Source: Porticoccaceae bacterium
Lineage (GTDB): Bacteria > Pseudomonadota > Gammaproteobacteria > Pseudomonadales > Porticoccaceae
Direction of reading: 5' to 3'
NCBI GenBank assembly: GCA_023228865.1
Contig: JALOAH010000001.1
Location: 1-64,000 of the forward strand
DNA length: 64,000 bases
The notes under the pieces were generated by a model. That model had not been told where the DNA came from. It ran no database searches and saw only the letters and a program-made list of their open reading frames with translations. The position numbers and the translations under genes are program-made. Below are positions 35,763 to 45,060 of this stretch, piece after piece. Position 1 is the stretch's first letter, and each line of letters begins with the position of its first letter.

Positions 35763-37613
35763 ATGACTGCCATCAAACCCAATACTGCCCTCGTTATCGC
35801 CTCCCTGGTGATAACCACTCTTTGTCTGGCACTCGTCTGGCGACAACCGGCGCCAAATAGTTTGTACGGCAGAGTTTCCGGGCTGGCTTACGATTTACCC
35901 CTGCCGCAGACAGTAAAAAAATCGGAACCGCGCATTGTCATTGTCGATATCGACGAACACAGCCTCGCCACGGAGGGGCGCTGGCCCTGGCCTAGGGAAA
36001 AAACCGCCCAACTTATCGAGCGGATAACAACAGCGGGAGCTGCGGTTGTGGGTCTGGATATTCTGTTTCCAGAGCCCGGCAGCCCAGAGGGCGACAGGCT
36101 ATTGGCGGAACAGCTGGCAAAACCGGCGGTGGTCGGCGCTGTTGCTTTTGCCCTTGACGAAACCAGCCCGCTTCATGGCAATCCGGCGCACCCCAATAGC
36201 CCCCCTGTGGACTGGCTGCCCTCGGGGATGGCGGGGCTTTCGCCATCCCTCAACAGTTCAAAGGTCGCTCTGGGGCATATCACCCCCCTTTATGATGCTG
36301 ACTTTGTGATTCGCCGAATTCCGCCCCGCATCTGCACCCACAACTGCTACGACACCCTGGCAATGGCCATGCTCAGCCGTTGGCTCGGCAAAAATCCTGA
36401 ATGGCGCCAAACTTTTTTCGGTAATCTGTTTTGCGTCGATCGATACTGTCAGCGCCTCAATCCCGATGGCAGCCTGTCAGTTGCTTTTCATGCGGCAAGC
36501 CATTTTGCCACCTTGTCCGCCACCGAGATTCTATCTACGCCAAACAGGATTGAACTCTTGAATGATGCCTTGGTGCTGGTGGGCACCTCCGCCGTTGGCC
36601 TCGGCGACAGGGTTTCTACGCCGCTGTCCGCCAGTACTCCGGGGGTAGAGATACACGCCCTGGCACTTGCCGCAAGCCTGAACAATATTTACTGGTCGCA
36701 ACTGCCCTGGTCGCGAACCTTTGTTTCCGCACTGGTGCTGATCACCGGCCTTCTCGCTGCTGGCTGGCCCTGGCTGAATCGCGGCTGGCGCCTGGGCGGC
36801 ATCACCGCTGTGGCACTGGGCTTGACGGCCACGATGGTTCTGCCCCGCTTTAGTTTTTGGTTAAATGCCCTTCCGTTCTGGGCAGCCTGCATTTTTGCCT
36901 TGCTATTGATCAGCGGCCGGGAAGTTTTTTTGGCACTCTCACAGCGGCGCAAAATTTACCGCGCTTTTGCCGCCTATGTGCCCCCGGTGGTGCTGCGAAC
37001 CCTGGCGCGCCAGAACCTCAGCCCCGACAAACTGGATGCACAGCGGGCAGATGTGACTGTGTTTTTTGCCGATATTCAGGGGTTCACTGCCCTCAGCGAG
37101 CAGCTGGAGCCGGAGCAGTTGGCGGAAATCACCAGCCATCTTTTCAGTGAAATTACGGAGGAAATCCATCGCCATAAAGGTACTCTCGACAAATTTATGG
37201 GCGACGCCGTCATGGCATTCTGGGGCGCGCCTCTACCGCAGAAGAACCACCCGGATTTGGCTCTGGACTGCGCCCTGGCAGTGGAGAAAAAACTGGCGCA
37301 AATGTCTCCCTGGCTGAAGGAGCGGGGCTATGCCGATATACGAATGACCATGGGACTGGAAAGCGGCGAGGTCACCGTGGGCAACCTGGGAGCACGGCAG
37401 CGCCGCGCCTATACGATTATGGGCAAGTCGGTTAACCTCGCGTCCCACCTCCAGCAGCAGTGCCGCCAGATTGGCCAGGATGTTTTGTGTGGACCCGAAC
37501 TGTGCCGACGTCTGGCGGGGAACGGAAGGATTCAGCTTTTGCCCGCAACGGCCATTCGCGGCCTGGAAGAACCCCAGGTGATTGGTTATCCGGCGAAGAA
37601 TTCGTCAAGCTAA
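35763..37613 (+). CDS. CHASE2-domain class III adenylate/guanylate cyclase
   Basis: A 616-residue membrane-bound nucleotide cyclase. After an N-terminal helix (about 8-28), a CHASE2 sensory domain (about 40-315) faces the periplasm, with DIDEHSLATEGRWPWPREK and GLDILFPE as hallmark segments. Two to three membrane helices follow (about 325-400), then the cyclase domain: metal-binding D in VFFADIQGFTAL, K-F-M-G-D in TLDKFMGDAVMAFWG, and MGKSVNLASHL near the end. In that last motif the arginine that stabilises the transition state (NxxxR) is histidine, so activity may be low. ATG 35763 is preferred over ATG 35721. Its neighbours, a FecR-domain and a TPR/barrel protein, form a recurrent type of sensory set. 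Its environmental ligand is unknown. Confidence 0.88.
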   Translation: MTAIKPNTALVIASLVITTLCLALVWRQPAPNSLYGRVSGLAYDLPLPQTVKKSEPRIVIVDIDEHSLATEGRWPWPREKTAQLIERITTAGAAVVGLDILFPEPGSPEGDRLLAEQLAKPAVVGAVAFALDETSPLHGNPAHPNSPPVDWLPSGMAGLSPSLNSSKVALGHITPLYDADFVIRRIPPRICTHNCYDTLAMAMLSRWLGKNPEWRQTFFGNLFCVDRYCQRLNPDGSLSVAFHAASHFATLSATEILSTPNRIELLNDALVLVGTSAVGLGDRVSTPLSASTPGVEIHALALAASLNNIYWSQLPWSRTFVSALVLITGLLAAGWPWLNRGWRLGGITAVALGLTATMVLPRFSFWLNALPFWAACIFALLLISGREVFLALSQRRKIYRAFAAYVPPVVLRTLARQNLSPDKLDAQRADVTVFFADIQGFTALSEQLEPEQLAEITSHLFSEITEEIHRHKGTLDKFMGDAVMAFWGAPLPQKNHPDLALDCALAVEKKLAQMSPWLKERGYADIRMTMGLESGEVTVGNLGARQRRAYTIMGKSVNLASHLQQQCRQIGQDVLCGPELCRRLAGNGRIQLLPATAIRGLEEPQVIGYPAKNSSS

Positions 37614-37738
37614 CGCTGCAAAGCGACCGAGTTTGATCACGCTTTCCCTGTAGCCAGCTCTGCGAGGAAGGCACTATTGCCCAAGCCATCGCCTGCAGAG
37701 TAAAAGGGGGTCAGTAAAAGGCAGTAGTAAAAGGCAGT
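37614..37738. other. intergenic stretch, repeat debris
   Basis: Together with the two repeats that follow, this leaves about 500 bp without a gene between the cyclase and FecR genes. Imperfect copies of AGTAAAAGGGGGTCAG and GTAAAAGGCAG occur at 37698-37745, apparently degraded ends of the adjacent miniature element. No gene is visible. Confidence 0.5.
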
Positions 37739-37854
37739 AAAAGGGGGTCGGATCCATTTTTTGTTTACTACCTTTGTTACCGCAAAAATATCTTAAAACA
37801 AAAATGGATACGACCCCTTTTAAACTTCCTATAAATGGATCCGACCCCTTTTAC
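37739..37854. repeat. MITE-like element with terminal inverted repeats
   Basis: AAAAGGGGGTCGGATCCATT (from 37739) is inverted at about 37796-37821 (AATGGATACGACCCCTTTT), enclosing a short AT-rich centre. A further direct copy of the right end follows at 37833-37854. The termini resemble sequence motifs left by REP-associated (RAYT-type) elements. Fragments of the same core occur at 11668 and weakly near 29680. Confidence 0.65.
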
Positions 37855-37857
37855 CAA

Positions 37858-38020
37858 GCCATCGCCTGCAGGGCAGGCTCCTACAGAAACACCCTATCCC
37901 CTCTGGGAGCCAGCATCCTACGAGAGGTTGGTGTTCTGGAAAAGGGCGCGAAATCTCCGTGCTGCAGGAGTCTCCCCTGCTGCGAGATCCCCATTCTGTA
38001 GGAGCCTGCCCTGCAGGCGA
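37858..38020. repeat. BIME-like palindromic pair (family B)
   Basis: CCATCGCCTGCAGGGCAGGC (from 37859) and its inverted copy GAGCCTGCCCTGCAGGCGA (to 38020) flank about 115 bp of non-coding DNA. Each arm is a near-perfect palindrome with core CTGCAGGGCAG. The same inverted pair lies at 41182-41248, 43813-43879 and 62141-62206, always between genes. Confidence 0.85.
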
Positions 38021-38117
38021 AAAAGGTGAGACTGTAGAAAAAATCGCCGGGAGAGCCCCGCAGACGACAAATTATGGTCACGCCAGCAGGGTTCACTCCT
38101 ACTGGCCGCAAGGGCTT

Positions 38118-39554
38118 TTAAGGTGACAGGCTGCCGTTGTTTATCCACTGGGTTGCGCCGACCGCGTTGACACCGGGGCTGACCTGGTAATCAAAGAGGA
38201 AGCCGGCTTCCTGGATGTCGGGGGACAGGACACCATCGATCTTCGCCAATGAGTTGCCGTCGCTGTGAAAAAAGCCGTCGGCGGTGAGATCTCCGGCGCC
38301 CAACACCGGCACTACACCCGGAAGGCTCTGGGCGTGAATATCGAGCCTGGTGGCAAATCGGGAGGATTTGAAATCGACGATAAGCGCCGGATTGCTGATG
38401 CCAGCGGCCTCCAGAGTGGCGCCCCTCTGAATATAGGCTTCATAGCCGTTGAGCTTGAATGAAACCTGTCCCGCATCGGGGAGAAGAATATTGCCGCGAT
38501 CGTGTTTGTCTTCCAGCATGGCAAAAACGTTGTTGAGAACCGCATATTGGCGGGTCTCGTAAAGAAGCTGGGAAATGGTGCGATAGCTGGGATCATCACC
38601 GGCAAATGTGGACCAGCGCCCCCAGATTACTTGGGGGTCATCATCCAGCCCGCGGTTATTGGGCAATGGATTGCTGGACTCCTTCTCGCCCAGCAGATAG
38701 GCCTGCTGCACCAGAGATTCCTCGCTCAAATAGCGCTGGGTGTTTTCGAGGCCATCTTCGTAGCTGTCAGCCCCTGGTGCCGACAGGCCAATTTTACCGC
38801 GCAGCGCCTGCTGGGCGCTGGCAATAAAGGCGGCAAACAAATCTGCCTCTTCAGGGTGGGGAGGGCTGACCTCATCGGGGGTGGGGCCATCGCTGGTGAC
38901 CAGGGCAAATCCCTGGCCGGCGCGAACCTCAAGCATGGCTTTGCCGACACTGGCAAAAAGCTCTGCCGAAACATCACCGCTGCAGGGGGCAAAGCTGCTG
39001 GCGGAACAATTGTCACCAAAGGGCGCCATGACAACGCCGCCGGACTTGACCAGCAAGCGGGCAATGGATTGGTCGGCAAAGACAACAAAATCCGTACCCC
39101 GAATGCCAATGGCCGACACCGGCGTATTGATGCGGAAATGTTCTTTGTTGTGCTGACCGATGGTGCCGGTGGCTGAGCGCATGACGCCTTTTTCGAGGGT
39201 AATGCGAACGCGCCCTTTATCCGGGCTGTCGGCATTTCCAGGCTCCAATTCGTAGGTGTTGATCAAAACCTGGCTATCCGGCCTGACACTGACCAGACCG
39301 CCATCGACAAAGCGGACATGAACATAGCCATTGGCGGAGGTGATCAACTGGTCGCTGGTGTAAATTTTGTCGCCCTGAGCCAGGGTGCGGGTATCAGCGC
39401 CGTCGCGGCGGGCGCTGACGTCACCGTCGATAAAAATGACTCGCCCCACAGAAGCTGGTTTTGATGCGGCAAGCAACGCCATTGGCCAGGACATAACCAG
39501 AGCCAAGAAGACATTGATGAGCATTTTTGTACTTGCCATAGTCGATACCGACAT
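38118..39554 (-). CDS. FecR-domain periplasmic protein
   Basis: A 478-residue exported protein. The N-terminus has a signal peptide (about 1-29, ending ALLAASK). The FecR domain (about 30-170) shows VIFIDGDVSARRDG, LAQGDKIYTSDQLIT, VRITLEKGVMRSAT and SAIGIRGTDFVV, the typical ribbon of such proteins. The rest (about 170-478) is lower-complexity, ends without a membrane anchor and has no recognised domain. FecR domains of this secreted kind are found next to CHASE2 cyclases and beta-barrel proteins, where they are thought to act as periplasmic scaffolds or ligand detectors, not as true sigma regulators. It is transcribed toward the cyclase gene. Confidence 0.85.
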   Translation of the reverse strand: MSVSTMASTKMLINVFLALVMSWPMALLAASKPASVGRVIFIDGDVSARRDGADTRTLAQGDKIYTSDQLITSANGYVHVRFVDGGLVSVRPDSQVLINTYELEPGNADSPDKGRVRITLEKGVMRSATGTIGQHNKEHFRINTPVSAIGIRGTDFVVFADQSIARLLVKSGGVVMAPFGDNCSASSFAPCSGDVSAELFASVGKAMLEVRAGQGFALVTSDGPTPDEVSPPHPEEADLFAAFIASAQQALRGKIGLSAPGADSYEDGLENTQRYLSEESLVQQAYLLGEKESSNPLPNNRGLDDDPQVIWGRWSTFAGDDPSYRTISQLLYETRQYAVLNNVFAMLEDKHDRGNILLPDAGQVSFKLNGYEAYIQRGATLEAAGISNPALIVDFKSSRFATRLDIHAQSLPGVVPVLGAGDLTADGFFHSDGNSLAKIDGVLSPDIQEAGFLFDYQVSPGVNAVGATQWINNGSLSP

Positions 39555-39697
39555 TTTTTAATCGCGCCTGTGCCTTTCCACCAATCAGTGTGGCTATAAT
39601 AACGCCGTTTTGCAACTTCGAAACTGTTAACAGGTTCTCGTTTTGATGATTAACCAGAGCACAGCAGTCCAGAAGGAGGTCTCCAAGTGACAAAAGG

Positions 39698-41107
39698 ATG
39701 AGAATCTTGCCCCCCAGCGCAACAAAGCTATTCCGTACTGCCGTCCAGCTGCCGCTTTTGATTTTAGTCGCCATGCTGTCCGCCCCCGGACACTGCTCCG
39801 ATTTCGAAACCCTGCTGCTTGAGCAACTCGAGGCCGGCGGCAACGCCCAGGGTTACCAATGGCTGCAAACCCAGGAAGGCAACTACCCCGGCGACCCCCG
39901 CTATTACGACTGGCTGAGTCGCCTCGCCATGGAGCAGGGGGATTATCGCAACGCCATTGGCTATCTTGAAACCCTGATCGAGCTACAGCCTGAACATATG
40001 GGGGCGCGTCTCGATCTGGTCATTGCCCTCCAGCTGGAGGGTCGCAGCCATGAGGCCACAGAGCGCCTGCGGGAACTGAATGCACTGGTGAGTGCTTTCA
40101 ATACGCTGCCGGAGCAGGCTCAGCGCCAGATTATCGAGCTTAATCGCCTGTTGATTGACAACCGTGTGGAGGTTGCCGATAACCCCTTCAGGGTGCTGCT
40201 CTCGATGGGCGCCGGTTTTGACAGCAACGCCAACCGGGGTGCCGACAGCAAAACCATTCCTGTGACCCTGCCCGGCGGGGTGCCCTTTGATCTCGAGTTG
40301 ACCGACGAAAGCCTGAAAACAGAAGACGAGTTTGCCGAGTTGGGGGTTCACCTGGAATATGGCGAGCGCGGCAAAAACTGTCGATCCCAATCCTGCCGTC
40401 TGTGGGTGGCCGGGGCATCGACACGCCAATACGCGACACTGGGGGAGTACGATCAACGCCATATTTATATCGGCACCCGCAAAGCTTTGAAGGGGCGTTA
40501 CGACCAGGAATATACCCTCATGCTGCAAAACATTGTCACCAGCGAGCTGGAGTTTGCCCGTATCGATGAGCAGTATATTTTCGGCATCGATTATCGCCAG
40601 CGAGTGCCAGGACTGGAAACCCTGACCGGGGCGCTAAAGCTTGAAGTCATTGATGAAATTGAAAGCGAGGAGTCAGCGACACTGATGTCTACCGTCACGG
40701 TGAACGGCAATGTCGATCTGGGTCGCGACCGCAATTTCAGCAAGACGAACAAGCATATATTCTGGGAGGCCGCCGCCAGCTGGCACGAACGCCCAGATTA
40801 TTTTGCCGGCAGCACACAACGCTGGTGGCTTTCCGCCCGTTACCCCTTTAGTGTCAGCGAAAACTGGCAAAGCTCCGTGGCAGCCATGTACCGCAGGCGC
40901 CAGGACAGCGACAGTTTTAGCCCGCTTTTTTTCGGCACCAGCGAGCGCAGTGACAACGAATGGGCTCTGACCATGAGCGTACAGCGGCTGTTAGGCAGAC
41001 AGTGGCTGGTCTCGTCCAGCGCCCGCTACGAAATTGTCGACAGCAATATTCCCCTTTTCGACGTCACCAGATTCCAGCTTGCCATGAATGTTGCCTATCA
41101 GTTTTGA
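39698..41107 (+). CDS. TPR / outer-membrane beta-barrel protein (Slam/DUF560-like)
   Basis: A 469-residue exported protein. A signal peptide (about 1-33, ending GHCS) is followed by TPR-type helices (about 40-155, with GNYPGDPRYYDWLSRLAM and QPEHMGARLDLVIALQLEG) and then alternating hydrophobic strands from about 165, beginning LLSMGAGFDSNANRGADS. The C-terminal residue is phenylalanine (NVAYQF), as expected for BAM-inserted barrels. The architecture resembles surface lipoprotein assembly modulators or related DUF560 barrels. Substrate or cargo is unknown. It is divergent from the FecR gene, separated by 143 bp, so the pair may share a regulated region. Confidence 0.75.
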   Translation: MRILPPSATKLFRTAVQLPLLILVAMLSAPGHCSDFETLLLEQLEAGGNAQGYQWLQTQEGNYPGDPRYYDWLSRLAMEQGDYRNAIGYLETLIELQPEHMGARLDLVIALQLEGRSHEATERLRELNALVSAFNTLPEQAQRQIIELNRLLIDNRVEVADNPFRVLLSMGAGFDSNANRGADSKTIPVTLPGGVPFDLELTDESLKTEDEFAELGVHLEYGERGKNCRSQSCRLWVAGASTRQYATLGEYDQRHIYIGTRKALKGRYDQEYTLMLQNIVTSELEFARIDEQYIFGIDYRQRVPGLETLTGALKLEVIDEIESEESATLMSTVTVNGNVDLGRDRNFSKTNKHIFWEAAASWHERPDYFAGSTQRWWLSARYPFSVSENWQSSVAAMYRRRQDSDSFSPLFFGTSERSDNEWALTMSVQRLLGRQWLVSSSARYEIVDSNIPLFDVTRFQLAMNVAYQF

Positions 41108-41181
41108 ACCCTCGCTCAAAGCGTAGTACCCTTGTTTCGCCCTCGACAGCGGACAAGCAGTAAGCCCCATATGGGCTACGC

Positions 41182-41248
41182 ACAGTAGGATGCCCTGCAA
41201 GCGAAGAACACATAGATCAAACCTTCGCCAGCAGGGCTGGCTCCTACG
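41182..41248. repeat. BIME-like palindromic pair (family B)
   Basis: GTAGGATGCCCTGCAAGCGA (41184-41203) and the inverted TTCGCCAGCAGGGCTGGCTC (41224-41243) make the second copy of the family-B pair, here with more mismatches. It lies in the gap after the barrel gene and before the sulfatase-like gene. Confidence 0.75.
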
Positions 41249-41305
41249 AAAAGCCGTTAGGAGTATCAGCCGCGACCCCAACCCATAGCATGGAAAGCTT
41301 AGTTA

Positions 41306-43714
41306 ATGATCAACAATTTTCTTGTCATTCTCTGTCTATCACTGACAATTATTGCAACCCTGCAACTGCGCAAGCACAGAGTCACAGTCACCGCCAGGTT
41401 GCTGTTATCGCTATGGTTACTGATAACCTGCCTCATCTCCGGCGTCTATTTGATAGCCGATCAGTTTACCGGTACAGGTATTGACGAGTCGGTAACTTAC
41501 CATCTGCGCTACGGCCTCAGCGGCGCCGGGTTCAGGGAATATAAGTGGCTGATTATCAGCGCACTGATAATGATTACCGCGTCGCTGATACTGACAGCTG
41601 TGGTTCACTCTGCGCCCCTTAAAGCCAAACCTCAGCGCTGGCATGGCAATGTTTATTTTAATCTGGCGCTGATTCTCACCGCCCTGGTTATACATCCGGC
41701 GAGCGCCAATCTGTTTTATCTATGGAATCCTGCCGCTGCTCTGCCTTTTGGCTCGGTTGAAATTGATGCGGAGCTCGCCGAGCACTACGTTATTCCAACT
41801 CCTGCGCCGCCACAGGGAAAACCCAAAAATCTTGTTTATCTCTATCTGGAAAGCCTGGAACTCACCTATTTTGATGAAACTCTGTTTCCTGATCTGGTTC
41901 CCAATTTGCGCGCTCTTAAAGAACGGAGCCTGCACTTTAGCGATATCCGCCAGGTGCGCAGAACGGGTTTTACCATGGCAGGCATAACCGCCAGCCAGTG
42001 CGGCATTCCCCTGGTGTCGCCGTCCCACGGCAATTCCATGTCGGGAATGGACAAATTTTTACCAGGCGCTCACTGTATTGGCACTTTCTTGCGCGCCCAG
42101 GGCTACCAGCTCAGCTACAGGGGCGGGGCATCCGTCGCTTTTGCTGGCAAAGGCAAATTTTTGCGCAGTCACGGTTTTGACGATGTCAAAGGCTATGATG
42201 AACTGGTTGATCAACTGCCCGACAGGGAATACCGAAATTCCTGGGGACTTTACGATGACAGTCTTTTTACTTTGGCAGAAGAACAGCTGCGCTCCCTTCA
42301 CCAGCAAGCAAAACCCTTTGGTTTGTTTCTGCTAACCCTCGATACCCATCATCCCGACGGGCACCCGTCAAAATCCTGCGCTGATCACCCCTATGGCGAC
42401 GGCAGCAATCCTATTCTCAATGCGGTGCATTGCACCGATCTGCTTGTCGGCCAATTTGTTAAAAGCATTCAATCCCTGGCTGACGACAACACGCTGATGG
42501 TGATTGCCTCGGATCATCTGGCCATGGCAAACACGGCCTCAGATCAGCTCAAACAGGGCACAAGACGCAACCTGTTTATGGTGCTCGACCCCGCCAACAA
42601 CACCGAAGAAGCCAACAGCCGCGCTGGCTCGACGATGGATATCGCCCCTACCGTACTCGAACTAATGGGGTTTGATGTCGCCCAATGGGGCTTGGGGCGC
42701 TCACTGTTAAGGGAAGAGCTCACTCTTATGGAGCGGGAGCAAGACCCGGACGGTTTTTTGCGCACACTGCACCCGGCCATCGCCAAATTTTGGGACTGGC
42801 CGCACCTTGACGATATGGTGGTGGATACTGACCAGGGCAGCCTGATGATTGGCAAGCGTAAAATCAGCATTCCCGCGCTATTGGTACTGTCGAGGGACAG
42901 GGATATTGCCGAAATTCATTTTGATCGCGACCTCCATTACCGCCTGTCGTCCACCCTCCCCGAGCTTGCCGCCAACGACAAGCTGATCTGGATTGATCAT
43001 TGCAGAGACATTGCTGTTGTCGACATCAACGGAGATAACACTGGTGGCGACGGGAAAAACTTTTGCCTTTACGCAGGCTCGCTGAACAGCGACAGCCCGC
43101 TGGTGACAACAGTGGAAAACCTGGCGCTGATCAAAAAAGCCAAGCTTATGGCTGCTTTGGAAAATAGCGGCCATTCATCACGCCTTTACCGCCAACGCAT
43201 GGCCAGGGCAGAGCAAATGTCTACCCTGGATACGCTCTATGTTAGCACCGTGACGGCAGACGACAGCATTGGCCAGTGGCTGGCCAAATCCGGTGGCGGT
43301 TCAGGCAATGAGTCTTTTCTACGGCCATTAACGGGAGACACCGGTAGCGAGCTACACTTTAAACGGGGACTAACCCTGGTGGCTCTGCCAGCACAGGGCA
43401 AGTCCACAGAATTGACTGAAGCAACGAAATTACTTTATATCGACAGCTGCGAGCCAACAGAGGAAGAAACCAACCAATCCTTTGCCGCAACTATTGAGCG
43501 TTACAAAGAGCGGTTTTCCACCTATTTAATCGTCGCCAACGATAGCGCCAATTGCAGCAATATGGATTTCGCCCCACTGTTCGAGGGTCTGCCCCTGAAA
43601 CTCTGGCCAGACATAGGATTCCGCCAGCCTTACCTGGCACTGATCACCGAGGGCGAGGTTTTGGATGAACAACTGGGCAATGCGGGGGAAGCCGTGGCCC
43701 TCAGAGTCCAGTAG
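41306..43714 (+). CDS. OpgB/MdoB-like phosphoglycerol transferase (sulfatase fold)
   Basis: An 802-residue membrane protein. Three or four N-terminal membrane helices (about 1-20, 30-50, 75-98, 115-135) precede a periplasmic sulfatase-fold domain. LYLESLELTYFD (metal-binding Glu), RTGFTMAGITASQCGIPL (nucleophile Thr, matching E. coli OpgB GTGYTIAGMVASQ) and the metal site ASDHLAM (about 394-400) are visible. OpgB transfers phosphoglycerol from phosphatidylglycerol to osmoregulated periplasmic glucans. The C-terminal ~270 residues are longer than needed for the core and close to the E. coli layout. A related enzyme acting on another glycan cannot be excluded, given the surroundings. Confidence 0.82.
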   Translation: MINNFLVILCLSLTIIATLQLRKHRVTVTARLLLSLWLLITCLISGVYLIADQFTGTGIDESVTYHLRYGLSGAGFREYKWLIISALIMITASLILTAVVHSAPLKAKPQRWHGNVYFNLALILTALVIHPASANLFYLWNPAAALPFGSVEIDAELAEHYVIPTPAPPQGKPKNLVYLYLESLELTYFDETLFPDLVPNLRALKERSLHFSDIRQVRRTGFTMAGITASQCGIPLVSPSHGNSMSGMDKFLPGAHCIGTFLRAQGYQLSYRGGASVAFAGKGKFLRSHGFDDVKGYDELVDQLPDREYRNSWGLYDDSLFTLAEEQLRSLHQQAKPFGLFLLTLDTHHPDGHPSKSCADHPYGDGSNPILNAVHCTDLLVGQFVKSIQSLADDNTLMVIASDHLAMANTASDQLKQGTRRNLFMVLDPANNTEEANSRAGSTMDIAPTVLELMGFDVAQWGLGRSLLREELTLMEREQDPDGFLRTLHPAIAKFWDWPHLDDMVVDTDQGSLMIGKRKISIPALLVLSRDRDIAEIHFDRDLHYRLSSTLPELAANDKLIWIDHCRDIAVVDINGDNTGGDGKNFCLYAGSLNSDSPLVTTVENLALIKKAKLMAALENSGHSSRLYRQRMARAEQMSTLDTLYVSTVTADDSIGQWLAKSGGGSGNESFLRPLTGDTGSELHFKRGLTLVALPAQGKSTELTEATKLLYIDSCEPTEEETNQSFAATIERYKERFSTYLIVANDSANCSNMDFAPLFEGLPLKLWPDIGFRQPYLALITEGEVLDEQLGNAGEAVALRVQ

Positions 43715-43812
43715 TGGCAAGTTTTCTGGTTGCCACACCCCTGAGTGGGAACCCGGTGTATTGTGGCAGGATGCATTCCCGCGCGGAGTGTTGGAGCCAG
43801 GCACGAGCCAAA

Positions 43813-43879
43813 GCTATCGCCGGAGTGTCCGGCTCCTACTAAAACAAACCTTGTCCGTAGCAGCCTGCCCTGCAGGCGA
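43813..43879. repeat. BIME-like palindromic pair (family B)
   Basis: A GCTATCGCCGGAGTGTCCGG arm and the inverted CAGCCTGCCCTGCAGGCGAG arm frame about 25 bp. It separates the converging OpgB-like gene and the last gene of the O-antigen operon, and might act as a terminator for both. Confidence 0.75.
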
Positions 43880-43896
43880 GGATTTGCGACGTGTAT

Positions 43897-45060
43897 TTAG
43901 AGAACCTTGGCGTAAGCTTCCAGGGTTTTATCGGCGCAGGCTTCCCAGGTGAACGCTTTGGCACGGAGACGACCTTTGTCGATAAACTGGCGGCGCTGAA
44001 CTGGGTTGGCGATGGCGGCGACCATGGCGGCGGCGATGTCTTCCTCGTCGCGAGGATTCACCAACCAGGCGCAGTCGCCAGCCACTTCGGGCAGAGACGT
44101 CGTATTGGACGTAATCACCGGACACCCAGCGGCAAAGGCCTCGATGACCGGCAACCCAAAGCCTTCATAAAGAGACGGGAAGACCAGCGCCTGCGCCGCT
44201 GCCAGCAAGGCTTTTACGCCTTCGTCCGGCAGGAAGCGCAGCCATCTGCCCTCCCCTTTTTGTGCCAGCGCTTCCAGGGATGGCAGCATATGATCCATTC
44301 CCCAGCCGTTGCGGCCAACGATAATCAGGGGGTGCTCTTTCCTTGTCTCGCGGGGAAGACGCTGATGGGCGGCAATGATCCGCTCCAGGTTTTTGCGCGG
44401 CTGCAATGTGCCCAAAACCAGAAAAAACCCCGGCGCCAGCCCCAGGCCGGCAACAAAGTTTTCGGCACTGAAATCACTCCGGCAATCCGCAACATGCGCC
44501 ACCCCCAAAGGCGTTACGGTGATGCGCTCCTCGGGAATATGGAGGTGAGCCATCAAACTCTGCTTGCTGAATTCCGATATGGTGGCGATATGGTCTGCAG
44601 ACTGGATACTGCGGGCAAATACCCAGTTTTTTGCCGCCAACAGCCTGCCACCCACCCATTCCGGGTGAAGCAGGGGAATAAGATCCATGACGGTGGCCAC
44701 CACCGGGATTTTTTTTTGCTTTGGAATAATATGATCCGGGGCGTGAATAAGGTCGAACGGCCTGGTGAGCTCCCTGGGCAGGACAAAATCCTTGCCCGCC
44801 AGTAGCGCCAACAGCGCCTCTATGGAAACCCGGCGACCGCTGGTGAAACTGGGAAAGGGAATTTGTGGCGCTGCATTTTCAGATTGGTTTTCTTGAGCAT
44901 CCCTGAGTAACGGTTGCTGGCGGCCAAAAACAACACCTTCTATATGAACCTGCTTTGCCAGCAGTGCCGTGGCAAGCTCTCTGGAATAAACGCCGATACC
45001 ATCGAGATGCCCCAGGTTAAGCCCTCGCTGCCAGGCGGAACAACCCAGGACAATATTCAT
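43897..45060 (-). CDS. family 4-type glycosyltransferase, last gene of the O-antigen operon
   Basis: A 387-residue GT-B glycosyltransferase starting MNIVLGCSAWQRGLN. The donor half shows FLVLGTLQPRKNLERIIAAH and FPSLYEGFGLPVIEAFAAGCPVITS. The longer reading frame upstream is rejected because ATG 45060 overlaps the stop of the preceding gene by ATGA, the usual coupling in this operon. Similar to WbpY/mannosyl- or rhamnosyltransferase B-type enzymes of D-rhamnan biosynthesis, so it is a candidate D-rhamnosyltransferase. This follows from the operon context rather than from specific residues. Confidence 0.87.
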   Translation of the reverse strand: MNIVLGCSAWQRGLNLGHLDGIGVYSRELATALLAKQVHIEGVVFGRQQPLLRDAQENQSENAAPQIPFPSFTSGRRVSIEALLALLAGKDFVLPRELTRPFDLIHAPDHIIPKQKKIPVVATVMDLIPLLHPEWVGGRLLAAKNWVFARSIQSADHIATISEFSKQSLMAHLHIPEERITVTPLGVAHVADCRSDFSAENFVAGLGLAPGFFLVLGTLQPRKNLERIIAAHQRLPRETRKEHPLIIVGRNGWGMDHMLPSLEALAQKGEGRWLRFLPDEGVKALLAAAQALVFPSLYEGFGLPVIEAFAAGCPVITSNTTSLPEVAGDCAWLVNPRDEEDIAAAMVAAIANPVQRRQFIDKGRLRAKAFTWEACADKTLEAYAKVL

